Assembly (NCBI GenBank): GCA_029817715.1
Contig: JARUPY010000534.1
Span: forward strand, 2,792,501-2,856,500
Direction of reading: 5' to 3'
DNA length: 64,000 nt
From: Melastoma dodecandrum
Taxonomy: Eukaryota > Streptophyta > Magnoliopsida > Myrtales > Melastomataceae
How positions within the stretch are numbered: the stretch's first letter is position 1; each line of letters opens with the position of its first letter. The notes beneath the pieces were generated by a model, which saw only the letters and a list, made by a program, of their open reading frames with translations, searched no databases and had not been told where the DNA came from. Position numbers and translations under genes: made by a program. This document shows, one piece after another, positions 1 through 15,045 of the stretch.

Positions 1-202
1 CTGGTAGAAGTCAATTTTCAGTCGAAGTCAGTAATTTGCAATCTATGAATCTGTGAACACATTGCAACCTCTTCAGTTTCAACATTTTTCCATGTATATT
101 TCATTAATGGATTAGCTTAACTCCTTAAAATTAATCCAATAAATATAGTACCTGATAAGGATATTTCATAAAAAGGTCGAGATTCAAGAAAATAATGCAT
201 AC

Positions 203-3200
203 CTTCCCCACATAATCATTACCCTCTCCTACCAGCCGGACGTTCATTCCAGGCGTTAAAAAGCAAGCAAATGACTGTCCAGCACTCCCATTAAACCTGT
301 GCAAATTAAGAAATTTAGGCATTTCGTGGAGAGAAGTGACTGGTTTAGTAATATTGATGAAGGAGAAAGCCTCACGTAATATTGAGTTGTCCAGCAAATC
401 CAGTGTCTCCGTACTTCTTAGCAATGACACCGGCTATACGCCCGCATACAGCTCGATCCACATTGTAGATTTTTACACTTTTCTCAACCACCTTTTCATT
501 CTCAATTGCATCTGCTATCTGTGAGGAAATAGTAGTCACATGCCAGATTAGTAACCTTACCACCTCCAAAATGATATAGAACACATCACAGGACACCATC
601 TGGTAAGTGATGGACTGGTGTCCATTATAAGGGTATATGAAGCTACTTATGTTTCTCAAGATAATATATGCCACAAAGAACCTCTGGAAGGCAATGAGTA
701 CTATGTTGTGGCGTTAACCAACTCACCTCTCGTACAGGGGCAACAAGGTATAAACTACTATGCCATCACGCCACACTAGTTACACATATATCTCTGAGGG
801 AGAGATCCTTAATTTTACGCAAAGCTTTTCCAACCGGAAGAGTAGGGGAGGAAAGACTTATATATACACATCTATTCATGGCAAAGGTATATGCACATCA
901 TTGAACAATAAAAATAAGTATTTCTTTATAAAGGAAATACAGAGACTTCACTCTGAAAGCAATACAGGCTACAGCAACAGAAAATCATTGAATGTTGTTA
1001 GAAGAGTATCATCGTTATCTTTGTTTAAGTAGCAATAGAGGCCAAACCATATATCTGTGAGAATACGTGAACATATATAGTCTATGAACTAAAAAAAGGA
1101 GCTTTAAAGCTGACAAATATATTTTGTGTAGCATGGGATAGATAGATAGCACTCCACAAACAGAAAACGAAAAAAGCAAATTAAGCCGACTAGTTACCTT
1201 TGGATCACTCAAGATTGCATCATCCAAAACAGGACCATTGGTGTGGACCATCTGGTTTCTTATTTCAGTGCTGCTCAATTTAGGCAAACCTACACTCTGA
1301 AAAGAGCTACTACTTCAGTATAACTGATGAGCAGAGTACAATAACACAGGTGAGTATGATCAGAAGGCAGGATGGAACACTAAGAATGTGAATAAAAAGT
1401 TAAAAAGAACGTACGGAAAGAAAGTAACCCAAATCAAGGTGCTGTGTCTTCACAAGAGAGATATCTCGGGGCTTTAATAATTCAGTTCTCCCAATTACAT
1501 CATCTAATTTATCATAGCCCAACTGTGCTAACATGCCTCTCACCTAAAAAGGAAAAGATAACATATTCAAACCGAATACAAGAATAAAATTCACAAAAGC
1601 AGCAGACAATTTAACGTTGCCGAATGACAGAACACAATAAATGGCGAAGCTGAATTAGCCAAAGAATCACCTCCTCTGCAACATATAAGAAGTAGTTGAC
1701 CAGATCCCCAGGCACGCCAGGAAACCGAGCACGGAGCTCCTCTCTCTGATTTAGAAACAAAGTTCAGTAGTTACACAAAGTATTAGAATAGTCAGTCTCT
1801 GCACAAAACAGGAAAGGGAGATATATACTTATCGAACTACCTGACTAGCAACACCAACAGGGCAATTGTTTGTATGGCATATGCGGGCCATAACACAGCC
1901 AGTGGCAATCATTGCCACAGAACCAAAGCCATACTCGTCAGCACCCATTACTGCAGCCATTAGAACATCAAATCCACTTTTGAAGCCGCCATCGACCCGT
2001 AGGATTACTCGTTCGCGGAGACCATTCGCAATAAGAGTCTGTGAGACAAAGAATTATTGTACATGCTTTAAGTTGACTAAGCAGAATATCTAGCAATATA
2101 TTCACTCTTGAAAATTTCTCTATAAATTGGCCACCTGATGTGATTCTGTCAGCCCAAGTTCCCATGGGCCACCAGCGTGCTTGATAGAACTTATGGGACT
2201 AGCCCCAGTTCCTCCATCATGCCCAGATATCTGCATAGAAAATCCAAAGTTAGTGCAAGGTCTTACATGAGAGAGAGTGATCAGGGTGAGCAATCCAAAC
2301 CAAAGATTTTAGAATACCATTCGTCTGAATTTGTTTAATGGCATCTAACCTGTATAATATCTGCATTCCCCTTTGCAACCCCAGAAGCCACCGTGCCAAT
2401 TCCAGCTTCTGCAACGAGCTTGACAGAGACCTTCGCTTTGGGATTAACCTTTTTTTAAAAAAAAAAAAAACAGACAACATGCATTATTTGTAATTGTAAA
2501 CAGAACTTACTATATCAAAGGTCATTGGAAATAAGAGGTTATCACCTGATGAAGGTCAAAAATCAACTGTGCAAGGTCTTCAATCGAGTAAATATCATGG
2601 TGTGGGGGTGGGGATATTAGGGGAACACCAGGTTTGGAGTTACGGAGCTTCGCTATGTATGCACTGACTTTTTTCCCGGGCAATTGGCCACCTTCACCAG
2701 GTTTTGCACCTTGTGCAATTTTTATCTCCAATTGGTCGGCATTCACGAGGAAAGTTGGAGTCACCCCAAAACGTCCTGATGCAACCTGGAAAACCCAACG
2801 ATAAGGTTTTACTCACATTGCCCAGATAGGCAAGGCTCTTTCAGCTTTTGATTTCTTGAAATTACAGTGACAGTTTTAATGTGAAGTAACCTGCTTGATA
2901 GCACTAGTAGCAGTATCCCCATTCTGAAGTCCTTTTAGATGTGGAAGTGTCGGAGAATAACCATCCACAACATCTCTAAGGGGGCTCCAACGGACAGGAT
3001 CCTGCAAGATACAAGTCATCTTATTTTCATTATCAAATGGTACAAAAAGGTATGTGAAACTTATATGGGTAAAGGACTATCCATATTATAGGAAATTTAG
3101 AAGCTACCTCGCCGCCTTCCCCAGAATTGGATTTTCCTCCAATCCTATTCATTGCAATTGCAATTGCTTCATGAGTCTCTCTTGATATTGCCCCGAGGGA

Positions 3201-6200
3201 CATACCTCCAGTGCAAAACCGCTGCACGATGGAAGCTGCAGATTCAACCTTACCAACAGGAATTGGGGCTCGATCACTTTGGAACTCAAGAAGATCACGA
3301 AGAACCTAGGTAAGGAAAAACACAAGATTGCAAGGTCATTGGACATAGCCAACCCAATCCATACATCCTGCAAGACTTGATGGCATTTAGTCAGAATTGC
3401 TCACATTGACCGGACGGTTGGCTAAGTGCTGTTGATACACTGAATAAGCGCTCAGACTCTTTTGGCGAACAGCTTTGTGCAACAACTTTGACATCTCTGG
3501 GTTATTTCCATGATATTCCCCTACAGAATCGAAAGTAATATGAAAAATAATTCATATATGAAATTAGGACACAAAATGACCCAGAAGGATGTCTACTTGG
3601 TTTTCTTGGAGTGAGGAAGGCACTACAAAATATTAAATAATGATTCATATGTTTGATAGACAATTAAACGTAATAATAGCGACATTTCATTATTAAGGCA
3701 TTATTCTACCAAAAACGCTGGAGGGATTTTTGATTGCCATGTTTTCCGCTGCTAGTATTACTCGTGATTCTTAGAATTGTACACTGCACAAATTCTAAGA
3801 AATCAATTATGCTAAGAGATAAGAAATAATAGCACTAAATAAATTGGTAACAACAGCAATACCTCCAGGTCTAAACTGTATAAATCCGAAATTTTCCAAT
3901 CTCTTTGCTGTATCTTCGGAGAAAGCTTTCACCCAGAATGACAAAGTCTCCCTTGCTAGCTGTTAGAGAGTAAACAAAAACATTTCTTTAGGACGACTGG
4001 AGTATTATTATTAACAGTAAGTAGTCAAGACTAACTGATAACAGTTGTGAGAGATATCTTAATTCCTACCTTTTTCATGAGTTCTATAAGCAATTCCGAT
4101 TAATTTATCAAAAACATATCTCAGTGACTTCTACTCTTCCACCATCATCTTTGCAATACTTTTTCAGAAATCATGTAGAGAAGTACCAAAGTTTCTTATG
4201 CAGTGTGTAACCGGCTTGATAAGTCAAGGCAATAAACCGAGAAGCACTCAAATGATTTTGGTGCCAAAGCATTTTGATTTTGATTTCCATTGACCAAATA
4301 AGCACCCATAAAAAAGATGTGAATTCATGTCCTTTGACTTCTCACCTCATTAAGGGTTAAACCTCCAATTGCCGAGACACTGCCACGGAATCCTAAATCT
4401 ACAATATCTTTCCCCAATCCATAGATCTCAAATATCTGGGCACCGCAATAACTGCACGATAAAATCAAGAAATTTACTCAAACAACAAAAAAGGAAGGCC
4501 AATTACAAATGCTGCCATGTCTATACCAGGGCAAGTACTTAACAGGTTTATAATAAATGAACAAAAATACCTTGAAAGCAATGAGATGCCCATCTTAGAA
4601 AGGATCTTCAGCAGACCTGATTTAACAGCCTGAACCGGACATAGACAGTTTTAGAAATGAATGAAATTCAAGAAGGAGAAACTTTACTTCTATGAGAAAC
4701 AAGAAAAACCCCCATAGAAGTCGGCCATACTAAATTAAGAGTCATTAAGCTAACCATCCAAACAGATTCTAGAACACCGTCTCTTCACTCATAATATCAT
4801 TCGGTCTACTCCTCAAAAGTAAGCACCCTAAGTAACTAGCTCCTAGAAGTCTCCGATTATTGCATATGAAGATTTCGCATTACGCATTGACTCTAATGCC
4901 GGTTAGAAGGTTCATAATGGGAAGCAGTCCTGAGTTGATTATGCATGGAAAGCCTTTCAAATGATCTCCGAAGAATTTGCTAATATAAATAGCACAATGA
5001 GCCGCCAATAAATTACAAAGAATCACGAATTACAGTATGTTGGACCGGACAGATCCATTCCAAATCAAACAGAAATTAACAAATAAAAAATAGTTTGGCA
5101 GTTGGAGTAAGCACCTTTGAGTAATTTTTCTGGGCGTGCTCAATGGTTACAGTCGGTATCTTCCCATTTCGCATTAAATTGACTGTTTTATTACTCAAAC
5201 GCCATTGTCGACAAGTCTCCAATGCCAAGTAGGGACATACAGCACTGGAGGCAATCAATAGATCATGTCATGTCAACGTGGAACTGTCAGAAAAAGTTTC
5301 GATGCAGCTAACACCAGTTAAACTAGATTAATAATGAGGTCCAAAAGTCCACACTAAGTACCTTGCTCCATAACCAATCAGGCAGGCAAATTGATGTGTG
5401 CTGAAGCACTGAGCAGTATCTGCCACAATGGAAGCAGACATTCGCAAACCATTTTCAATCAGATGCTGATGAACAGCACCAACAGCCAAGAGAATTGGTA
5501 TGGCAGGCCGGGTCGCTTCCTGGACAAGATGGTAAAATCGAAGTTCGTGTTTTACATACGACAATTTATATTCTTCAATTGCAGCATCCACATTAATCAA
5601 AACCATGTCTTCTCCGAAAATTCAGAAAACAGGGAAAATATGTAAAGATAGCACAACATTAGCTGCAGTAAAATTACAAACATGAACAATGTTTTCCAAA
5701 AAAGGAAATAAACTAATAATAGAACTAGACAATTACTCCATGGAACTCCAAGACTCCCCTTCAGACAATTAGTTAGATAAGAGGATTTCTCACTGTTAAC
5801 AGAATATTATGCAAAGGCAGTTATAAGCATTATACAAACATGAAAGACTACTCACCAGCTCTTCAGCTCGGTCAGACAGAATTAGCAACTGAGAACCACT
5901 ACGCACAGCATCATCAGCTGCTTCACAAAGCCTATTAAGTGCCTTCTCTAAAGAACCTTCTATTCCTTTGCGTATCTCAAAGAATGTCCTCAACACTTGC
6001 GGCTTCAAGGATGGATTCTTCTGTAATGCCTCAAGTTCTGCTTCATTTAGTACTGGACTGGAAAGACTCACCTGTTGGGACACCAAAGTTGGATAAATGA
6101 TTGGTTTAGATGGACATGATGTGTATAGTTCTATAAAAACCGTGTATTTCTTCCATGGAAAATAACTTTTTCTTTTCGACTCAAAGAAATCACTGAGTCA

Positions 6201-9200
6201 ACTCCTTGTAGCTTTCTCATAATCATTGTGGTTAACACATAAAAGCATCACGAAAGATTCAGAGGTCTGCAGATGGACCTGTGCAGCATTTTCTGGTCCA
6301 ACTTCTAAGATATTCCCTCTCCTTCCAATATTAACTTCGAGGGACATGACTAATCCCTCTCGAAGAGGGTCAATGGCTGGATTTGTCACCTGATAGATAT
6401 AAAATGAGATGTAACGGCCATTAAGAGAACATAAGACAAATTACCACACAAGACAAAGCAATAGAAACCTGTGCAAACCGTTGCTTGAAATAATCGTAAA
6501 GCAAGTGTGGCCTTTGAGATAATACTGCCAAAGGAATGTCATCTCCCATGCAAAATGTTGGTTCCTTTCCTTGTGAAGCCATAGCTTCAATGACCATCTG
6601 AACATCCTCGCTGGAGTAACCAAATGCCCTGGTCCCTCAAAATAAATAATGAACAGGATGAGATGTATGATTCTAGCCAAAAAAACATTTAGTTAGAACA
6701 AATCTAAATATACACAGTGTCACTTCAATAATTCAAGAGCATCGGATCAACGGAGTAGTCATACATAAGCAAACTACAGAATAAGGAAAAAGAAGCGACG
6801 AACCACTGTGGTCCCCAGGAATAGTAAATCAAACCTCAAAAGTTCATCCACAAATTGTTAATATTAGGGTAGGACATTATCCAATATTATCTTAAGGAAT
6901 GCAAGTTCTCCGAACAAGATAAAATTGTCATTACTGTTGATGTCTCAAGATTGATTCGCTTTCCATGGTTGTAGTTGAGAGGAAGTTCAGAGGCTTCAAA
7001 GTTTGCATCTTCTCGCTCATCCATTTGCCATAAGGATTTGATGAAGCCACTAGCTTTTTCACCTCTGTATTTTCATAAACCTGCATGAGGGAAAAAATCA
7101 GATAAAAGAAAACTTGCTGTGACAATTTTTGGGAATAAACACCCACGGCAACGTGCACCAAGAAAAGAAATGCCATCGCATTCTGATACACGGATGTGAT
7201 TAGATAACAGTTGATCATGCGATTTACCTATTGAATGAATCGAATGCAGGAGATAGCCATACACTAGGATGTAGACAACTTAATTACTACCAAACACTCA
7301 ACTCATATGGAGGCTGGAAGGTGCTAGTAAAAGTTGGAAACAAGAACGCTGCACAGTTTAACTAAGAAACAGCCACCTACTCCAGCCATTCAAGATGAAA
7401 CTTCAGATATGTGGAGGGGCTTTCCTTGGACATCAATAGTAATTAGTAAATGATACCTAGAAATCTGATCAGATGCAAATTTCATTCAACTGCTGATGAG
7501 AAGAAATAGGAGCAATAATTGAAAGCTAAAAATAGTTTCAAAAATACAGGCAAGAACCAACACAAAAGGCTAGGCAAAGATTATGCTGTCAAAATTGCAT
7601 TGTCATTGCTAATAACAACTTTAACCGGCATACAGTGTCGAACAAACCTGACCACTTGGTAAATCAACTGCTATCATCATTCCTGGTCCTAAACGGCCCT
7701 TCATAATAACCTTTGACTCGTCCATTGGCAGAACACCCACCTAAAACAACAGGATTAAGTCAATCTGCAGTCACTGTAAAAATATTCCTCAACGATCATA
7801 ATTAAGGTTGCCAGATTCAGATGGATAGTACTGATTTCTCTGGATAAAAATGTTCTCTTTATTCAGAAACAAAGCACATCTCTTCAAATTACAATCAAAT
7901 GGTAAGCAGCTGTCTGATCTTCTTGAGCGTTACAGGTATCTCATTTGGGGGAGTGGGGGTTTTCATCAAATGCAGGGACAATAAACCAAGGGCAACTTCA
8001 ACGGCCGTTATCCATATGGTTTCATTTCTCACTTGATAAGTACTGCGTACCGTTGTCAAATATCAAAGGAGCAGACTTTTTTAATCAAAAGCTGAAAACA
8101 CTATATGGTAGACAAAGTTGAAGTACAAGTACATATCATTTTCCTGAAGACAATATAGCCATACCTCAGATGCAACGTAGACAAAGTTGTCACTCGTCCG
8201 CCAATACCTAGCAGGGCGTAGTCCATTTCGATCAAGACATGCCCCGACGGTTTTACCATCACTGTCATCTTGAAAGATAAAAATATTAGTTTGTCAGAAA
8301 GCTGAGAGATGGATAACATAAGAATAATTCAGATATCAAGTTCACAAATCAAGAAATAACAGGAGCAAGTTATAGCAGATTATTTTCAAACAGCTTGAAA
8401 ATTTGAAAAACAGAAAGGCTCATTGGATTGACCTATGTAAACTAAAGTATGCAATGACAATAGAAAATATAAGGATTTAAACATACTTAATCTAGGAAAA
8501 CTTAATAAAATGAATTTAGCATTTGACCACACTAGAACCCTCCATTCATGCACCAAGGCAGCTAAATTTGGAGATTGTCTCACGCAGAATCAATTCATCC
8601 TACTTCAAGATGACCTTTAGTTGCTCCAGCAACCACCCATGCCCAAATAAATTACTATATTAAAGCACTCAGAACGAGATCCTTTGTACAAATGAATCGC
8701 TTAACCTGAATAAAAGCAAAGCTGGCCCATCCCAAGCCTCCATCTGACCCTTGTAGTACTCATAGAAATCAACCACCTGAGTACACAAATATGCCAGTCA
8801 GTCATGTTGCTCAGTGTAATAGAGCAATAGGATCCCTTAAAACACCAGATTTCTAGATAACAGAAGGAACAATCATAACATATTACGAAACTGACGATAT
8901 TTGGTACTTCCCCCAATCCATATTTTCATTGAATAAGAGTACTTTTCTCGAGTTGTACTATCGAGGATTTACGCTCATTTTTAAGATTCACACTCTTTGG
9001 GTTTGGAGCATCTACAGTCAGCAATCAATCCTTACCAAGAATTATATGTAATATGAGCTCGATTCAGGATGCTAAACATGAAACTTAGACTGGCTATACT
9101 GAATAATGAATACAATGACACCAGCCTTTGGTAGAACTGTAATTTGAAAAATTTAAGCATCTAAATTTACAACTTTACTGAAAGAGCCTTATCTGGGGGT

Positions 9201-12200
9201 AAGGAAAAAGAAGAATATCCATAGGAATATCCCAAATAGTTAGTTAAGACTTCCATTTTCTAATTAAAATTTCCAGGTACGAGGCTGAGTAGCAGCTAAG
9301 TTATTTCGTAGAAGCATTGTACACCAGCCCTACAGTATTTATTAGGGAAACTGAAGCATCCAGCAATAATGAGCATAAAACCAAATCAAAAGGACATTAA
9401 AGAACAGCAGATTAACAAAAAAAATCTCCAACACATCCGCCAGTTGCTGGTCTAAAGCAAAGCACCTCAGGATATTTGATACTCAAGGTCGGATGGTTCT
9501 TGTACGCTTCTGGAACAAGAATCATTAGAGCCTCCTCAGGTTTTCGGCCACTTCTAATCATTAACTGAAGACCATGAGAATAGGGGACACATTAAAAAAA
9601 ATAAACAGAATGCTAAAAGAAAGGGCTGCAAATAAAAATTCAAATCAGAATAGAGGATAGGCATGCATCAAAATGAGACAAAAATTGCAAGTAAAATACC
9701 GTCCGTATATTTTTCAGGTTTGTCAAAAAATACACACTTGGAGTAGCATGGGTCACCACCCCAGAAAATATTCTCTAAAATAAGTTCTAATATCATAAGA
9801 AAGGAGATTAACAAACCACATAGCTCAACTCTCAATGTGTTTGTATATTAATATTGTGAGGGTGAACTGCAGATCATTTATCAACAGGTGCATATCTATG
9901 AACTGAAGACTCAACGGTCACATTCACATCAAGTACAAACAGGAACTTTTTTACTTTGAAAAGGATATCAATTTCTCATCCAGTAACTCAAATCTATTCA
10001 ATTATTCCCTCAAGCAGAGGGTATGACTGACATCAAACATATTGTATATCTAGGAACTTATAAAGAACCTTACTAAAATTCAATAATCAAGAACAAAGAG
10101 CTGACACATACTTCTGCTGCACTGTCCAGATTTGCAGAATCTGAACCTCTGGGATTTCCAAAAGGGCAAAGTTCATTCTCACGACCACGCCATACCGGAG
10201 ACTTTAAAGAGCTCTCTCGAGACTGCATCCAGTTTAAGTTACCCTGCACAAATTTTGAATTTGAAATACAACTACATATGTGCCCTTGTAAGACACCAAT
10301 ATTCACAGCTAAAACAAATTGAAAAGTAACCTGAATGGTGTTAATTTCTCCATTGTGGCCAAGAAATCTCATTGGCTGCGCAAGAGGCCATCTGGGACTA
10401 GTATTGGTGCTATACCTTCGATGATAAATAGCAAATGGGGATTTGAACATGTCATTCTGAAGATCCAGGTAAAACAAACCAAGGACTTCCGATCGAAGCA
10501 TCCCCTTGTAAACTATAGTTTGATTCGACAAAGAACAAACGTAAAGATCATTTCCCCATCTTTCGGTGGTTGCTGCTCTTTCAATCAATTTACGACATAT
10601 ATACAGTTCTCTTTCAATGTCATCAACACTGTCTTCTTTGGCAACTCTGACAAGGACCTGCTGAATATCAGGCATGGTTTCTTTTGCATAGAAACCCACT
10701 ATAGAGGCATTTACAGGGACAGATCTCCATCCAAGCACTTCAAGACCTTCTTGTCTGAAGATATTTAAAATAACTGCAGCAAGAAGAAAATTGTTATTTG
10801 ATGCAATAAATATTGATGAATGAACATCAGTTCTGTTTACTTCGGCGGGAAACCTATGGGAAGGATCCATTGTCTTGAACTATACTTTTTTCAATACAAT
10901 TTTACAAACAAAATTTAAAAATCTACTAACAGAATTTCCAATATCTATTGAAACCCCAGAACCCCGCCGTCCCAAACAGACCCTCAGACAAGTCTAGATA
11001 ACCCAAGGTGTTCACTCCAGAAATATTCTTGTCCAAAGGGTTTGATTTTCCATTCAACTGCTCTTCCAAATGAAAAATGTGCAATCAAACACGTTGAAAT
11101 GTCACATGAAAATTTTGATCTGACATATAAAGCATTAAGATAATTGAAACCAATAAGGACATGTTAGACAACCACAAGATCAGAAAAGAAAAGTTAATTG
11201 CAGGACCCAAAAACTGTTCCCATTCATGTTAATAATGTTGGGTAGTAGGTTCAATCCCTATCCCCTTTTGCTTTGTCGCTTGAAAGCAACGGGTTGCTCG
11301 TGGTCCAATAATCAATTGAGTAAGGTCTCACTTAATGGCCTCAGCCTGAATCCATGGATATCAATGAACTTTGCTAAACAAGAATCAGACCTTGCCACCT
11401 TAAGCGGGAAAAACTTAACACATTAAGACATTGTAACAGCCATTGTCATTCTATAGTTAGAAGAGTCCTGCCTACAACAAAAGAATGCCAAAAACAACTA
11501 ATAATATAAAGTATGCCATTCTCACATTTTTATTTACCATCAGAGATTTTTGAAAAAAAAAAATAACTAGAACAATTAGAGATTACAGAATTTTGTATAT
11601 TGTGGAAGATGCATAGGATTTCGTGTGAGTATAGTTGGTGGTGATTTCCCAAAAGAGATTGTCGACTTTTTTTGTTGCTTTGTGAATAAAGCTAAATTCT
11701 GATAGTTCGTAAAAATCAGCGGGCAGACTCAAAAGGGTAAAAGTTTTCTACTTATGTAACCAAAAGAATCATGATTTATGAAGAAAAATGATTGCATTTT
11801 TTATAGAAAATATTTTAGCCAAGTTCAGAACAACGTTTCAATTTTTGTATAGGTAACCCCGCACTATCTGGAAATATACACATAGGGGAAGTCTGTCTGT
11901 AAGAACAGGGGAAGGGCGGAGAAAATAATGCATACAATTTTATTTTTCATCTGCCTTATAAAAATATATTAAATTCTGGAATCAATAAGGAGAGTTTGTC
12001 AAAGCAATCACCTTCTTTAGCTTCGCTGATAAGCACAGGATCTCTAGGGAAAAAAAACATCCCGGCACCAGTGTGAGACTTGTCCAAAGAAGAAATGCCT
12101 TGCTCGGTGGCCCAACTCTCAAATAATTCCCAAGGAATTGAAGTCATTACCCCAGAACCATCACCAGAGTCATTATCAGCTCCACATCCACCACGATGTT

Positions 12201-13236
12201 CCATGCACCCAAGAGCAGAAAGTGCATCTTTAACTATCTGATGTGAACCTATATTATCAAGATTGGCAACGAATCCAACTCCGCAAGCTCCTCTTTCTGC
12301 AATAATATCCTCCAAGTGTGCAACCTGCATAGAAGGAAAGTGAACCAGGTTCACAAATCTTCATTCTGATTAGGTCAACATGATAAAGTTTGCAAACCCA
12401 CAACTCCCCAGACAAAACAAGGAAAAGGAAATACAGAAGAAATTGAGAAAGGAAAATACATGGAAAGAACTGTAGTCATAAGGAAGCTTTGGGTTGCTAG
12501 ACAGCATCATAAAGTGCTGGATTCATCTTTATAAGTAAAACACTACAATCATCTACACAAACGACTATACATCGCACATCAATCTGCAGAATACAGAAAA
12601 AATATTATTGAAGAGAGTAAGAAACATAGGCAGTCAGAAGAAAACCAGAGACATCATCATTTAAAAATTAACTACAACCAGGTATATTCAGGAAGAACGC
12701 AAATTTCAGCCGGCGACAGTTTAACAACGCCAGCCTACCAAAAAGAACCTCAGGGAGGGCAAGCAAACCATCGGTCACCACCACATGAACCAGCCCCGAA
12801 CATCAACAGGACGCCAACTTTCTCCTTCACCCAATCCTCCAGACACAGACATATAACACCCAAAAGAAGAAACAAAGCGAAGAAAAAAACTAAGTACCTG
12901 CGCCTTCTCATCTTGCCGAGAGGACCCGACCTCGGCGCCATCGCGCTTGGGTTCCAAGTCAACGAGGGCCTTGGCGGAAGTGGAGAGACAAGCGTTGACC
13001 GAAAGGAACCTGGGCGACTCCCGTCTCAAAGGAGGAGTAGAGGAAGTAACGCCGAGGCGCCGTCGGGTGGGGCTGGCTTTAGGGAAAAGGCCGAGGAAGA
13101 GGAGCCGGCCACGAGTCGTGCCATGGAGCAGGGAAGTTGGTTTAGAAGAGAGGGAAACTGTGGGGGCGCCAGACGAGGGAAAAGAACAAGAAGAGGACTG
13201 AAGAGCAGCAGCAGCAGCCGCCGCCGCCGCGGCCAT
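203..13236 (-). CDS. GLU1: Ferredoxin-dependent glutamate synthase, plastid (3' end outside window)
   Basis: Converts glutamine plus 2-oxoglutarate to two glutamates with reduced ferredoxin, in the chloroplast stroma (ammonium assimilation, photorespiration). Twenty-nine exons keep phase and give 1,456 residues; families run about 1,620, so roughly 170-200 C-terminal residues lie beyond base 1. Exons: 13236-12898, 12324-12012, 10773-10331, 10243-10112, 9564-9466, 8776-8706, 8261-8165, 7740-7648, 7080-6935, 6628-6469, 6389-6279, 6071-5856, 5519-5362, 5244-5115, 4629-4571, 4451-4346, 3959-3863, 3520-3405, 3305-3108, 3001-2891, 2785-2546, 2448-2350, 2230-2135, 2038-1841, 1745-1671, 1543-1415, 1296-1198, 518-376, 296-203. 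Residues 1 to about 126 form a transit peptide with an Ala run. The class II glutaminase starts at the Cys of [11 protein letters not shown] (about residue 127). The synthase domain has [15 protein letters not shown] and [11 protein letters not shown]. The 3Fe-4S cysteines are in [12 protein letters not shown] (1258, 1264, 1269). The GLU1 versus GLU2 label is not decided by sequence alone. Confidence 0.97.
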
Positions 13237-15045
13237 CCCTCCTGGGGATTTGCTAAAAACGTAGAAGTCCCCTCGCAGAGGGGTGTTTTCCCGTATCGTG
13301 TACTTGGTGGGTGGAGCGGAGGGGTTAAGTGTGGACGCGAGGCGAGATAAGGAGGACGGATTTTGGGGGGGGGGGGAGTGGGTAAGGGAGAGCAGCAACA
13401 CCACACACCACACACACGACTCCTTCCTCTTCCCCCCTCTGCTCGGGTGGGTGTGTTTTTGTTGCGAGGAAGAATGTGCGGCGTGCGCTTCTCTGTCCCT
13501 TCCTGCCTTCCCAATTCTATCTATCCCTCTCTCCTTTTCGTTGCGCTTTTCGTCCTTTGTGCAGCCGATGTGTCGTTTCTCGACGGCGACGGGGGAACTG
13601 AAAACTGACGACCAATGATTTTTTTTTATTCCGAAAAGTCAAATAATATCGTAATTTTTTAAATTTAGAAAAAATCGGTCGATTTAAAAAAAAAATTAAT
13701 ATTACAAAAGCCGAATTCACGTTCGTATGAAATCGGCGTTTATAAGACCGACTTTTGAACACTTAAAAAAAATAAAAAATCACTAAAATCGGTCTATAAA
13801 GGTCAACTTCTAAATACTTTAAAAAAAAGTTCACAAAAGTTGATTATAAGGCTGATTTTGCCAAATTAATTAAAAAATTTTGAAAATTACTATCTTTTTT
13901 TACGAAATAATTCACGTACTAACGTTATTTAAAAATAAAACTCACAACTAAAGCTGCCGAGATTCCAACGAAATAATAATAATAGTAAGTGACTGCAATA
14001 CCAACTAAAGTTCGTGAATTATTCGGATAACATCGGAACCGGCTACTCTACTTTAATACTAGCACGTATGGGAATTACATAAATAAAAATCACAGCGCGT
14101 CGTAAAGCCGAGCAGATGGAGTTGACTCTCGGTGTGTATGTGCCGTGTGATTTATTATTACATCACCTGCTGGTTTCTACGTTTATTATTACGCCCCCGT
14201 CCTTATCTAATACATGTCACGTTGCTGCGTTGTGCTTTGACAAAAGAAAAATGTCGGAATCTGACTTCCACAGCGAATCAAATGCATTTTTTAGAAAACT
14301 GTGTGTTTGAATCCGAATTATCAGGAGATAAGGGTTTACCTTACCCCAAGAATAATAATAGCGACGACAAGCTAGATAATATAAAATAAAATAAAACGAA
14401 CCTCCTCGGCCTTAGAAAACAACGGGGCTTTTTTTTTTTTTTTTTTTTAGCGATAGGGTATCAACAAATCAAAGAAAGACATCATCGGACAAACGAGGTT
14501 CACCGATTTAAGGATGAAGAAAGGCATCCCACGCCCACCACACAACCCATATCTACAACCTCACCTCCCCCCGCTACAAAACCCAATACATTTTTTTACT
14601 ACTAATAATTACGAATTTTGTTGTCGAGAAAATAATTCACTAAAGTTTTAAAATTAGATTAATAATATTCTGATCTCGATATTACAAGCCCCGAGTTTAA
14701 AGAAAACGATTTTATTTATTGTTCCAACCGTTAAAACGAGAAAATATTTCCTAAAAAAAAGTGCGATAACTTTCGAAATTTATCATCACAATTCAACACC
14801 GTATTTACTTAAAAAACATTAGCCACCTTCAGACTCGTGAGAAAATCGAAAATTTTAAAAATTGATTTCATATATTTCACTTTTTTTCTGAATTAATGTC
14901 GTACAGTTCACGCTTTTGTGGCGGGTCTATTGGAATGATAATAAAGAAAACCTAATTGCCTAAAATAAAATTCTAATGTGATAAGTCTAACCAAGCCTAA
15001 AATTGATTAACTTGGCACTTAAAGTAAAAAGAAGAGTTGCACAAT
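13237..15045. other. Intergenic: GLU 5' flank and AT-rich spacer
   Basis: The first 350 bases upstream of the glutamate synthase start are GC-rich, with a G run near 13366-13376 and CA-rich sequence near 13400-13425. They probably hold the leader and core promoter. I could not place a clear TATA box. From about 13620 the sequence is very AT-rich, with a poly-T tract near 14431-14449 and a degenerate repeat (separate entry). No credible gene was seen; the open frames here are short and without recognisable motifs. Confidence 0.6.
13660..13870. repeat. Degenerate tandem palindromic repeat
   Basis: Variants of aaatcggtctataagaccgactttt recur about every 60 bases (near 13730, 13785 and 13840) separated by poly-A-rich links. 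Each unit is an imperfect palindrome around TATAA. It could be the subterminal part of a decayed DNA transposon; no terminal repeats or target duplication were found. Confidence 0.4.

Noticed and set aside
10319..10768. 149-codon plus-strand open frame
   Set aside because: Antisense to glutamate synthase exon 3, with no independent support.
11221..11420. tRNA-derived SINE suggested by a GGTTCAATCCCT box in a GLU intron
   Set aside because: No matching A box, no tail and no target duplication could be seen; a single 12-base match is too weak.
12913..13350. 145-codon plus-strand open frame
   Set aside because: Antisense to the glutamate synthase transit-peptide exon; Arg/Gly-rich shadow.
14431..14449. 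Poly-T tract as evidence of a retrogene tail
   Set aside because: No adjacent coding remnant or duplication; simple homopolymer in AT-rich DNA.
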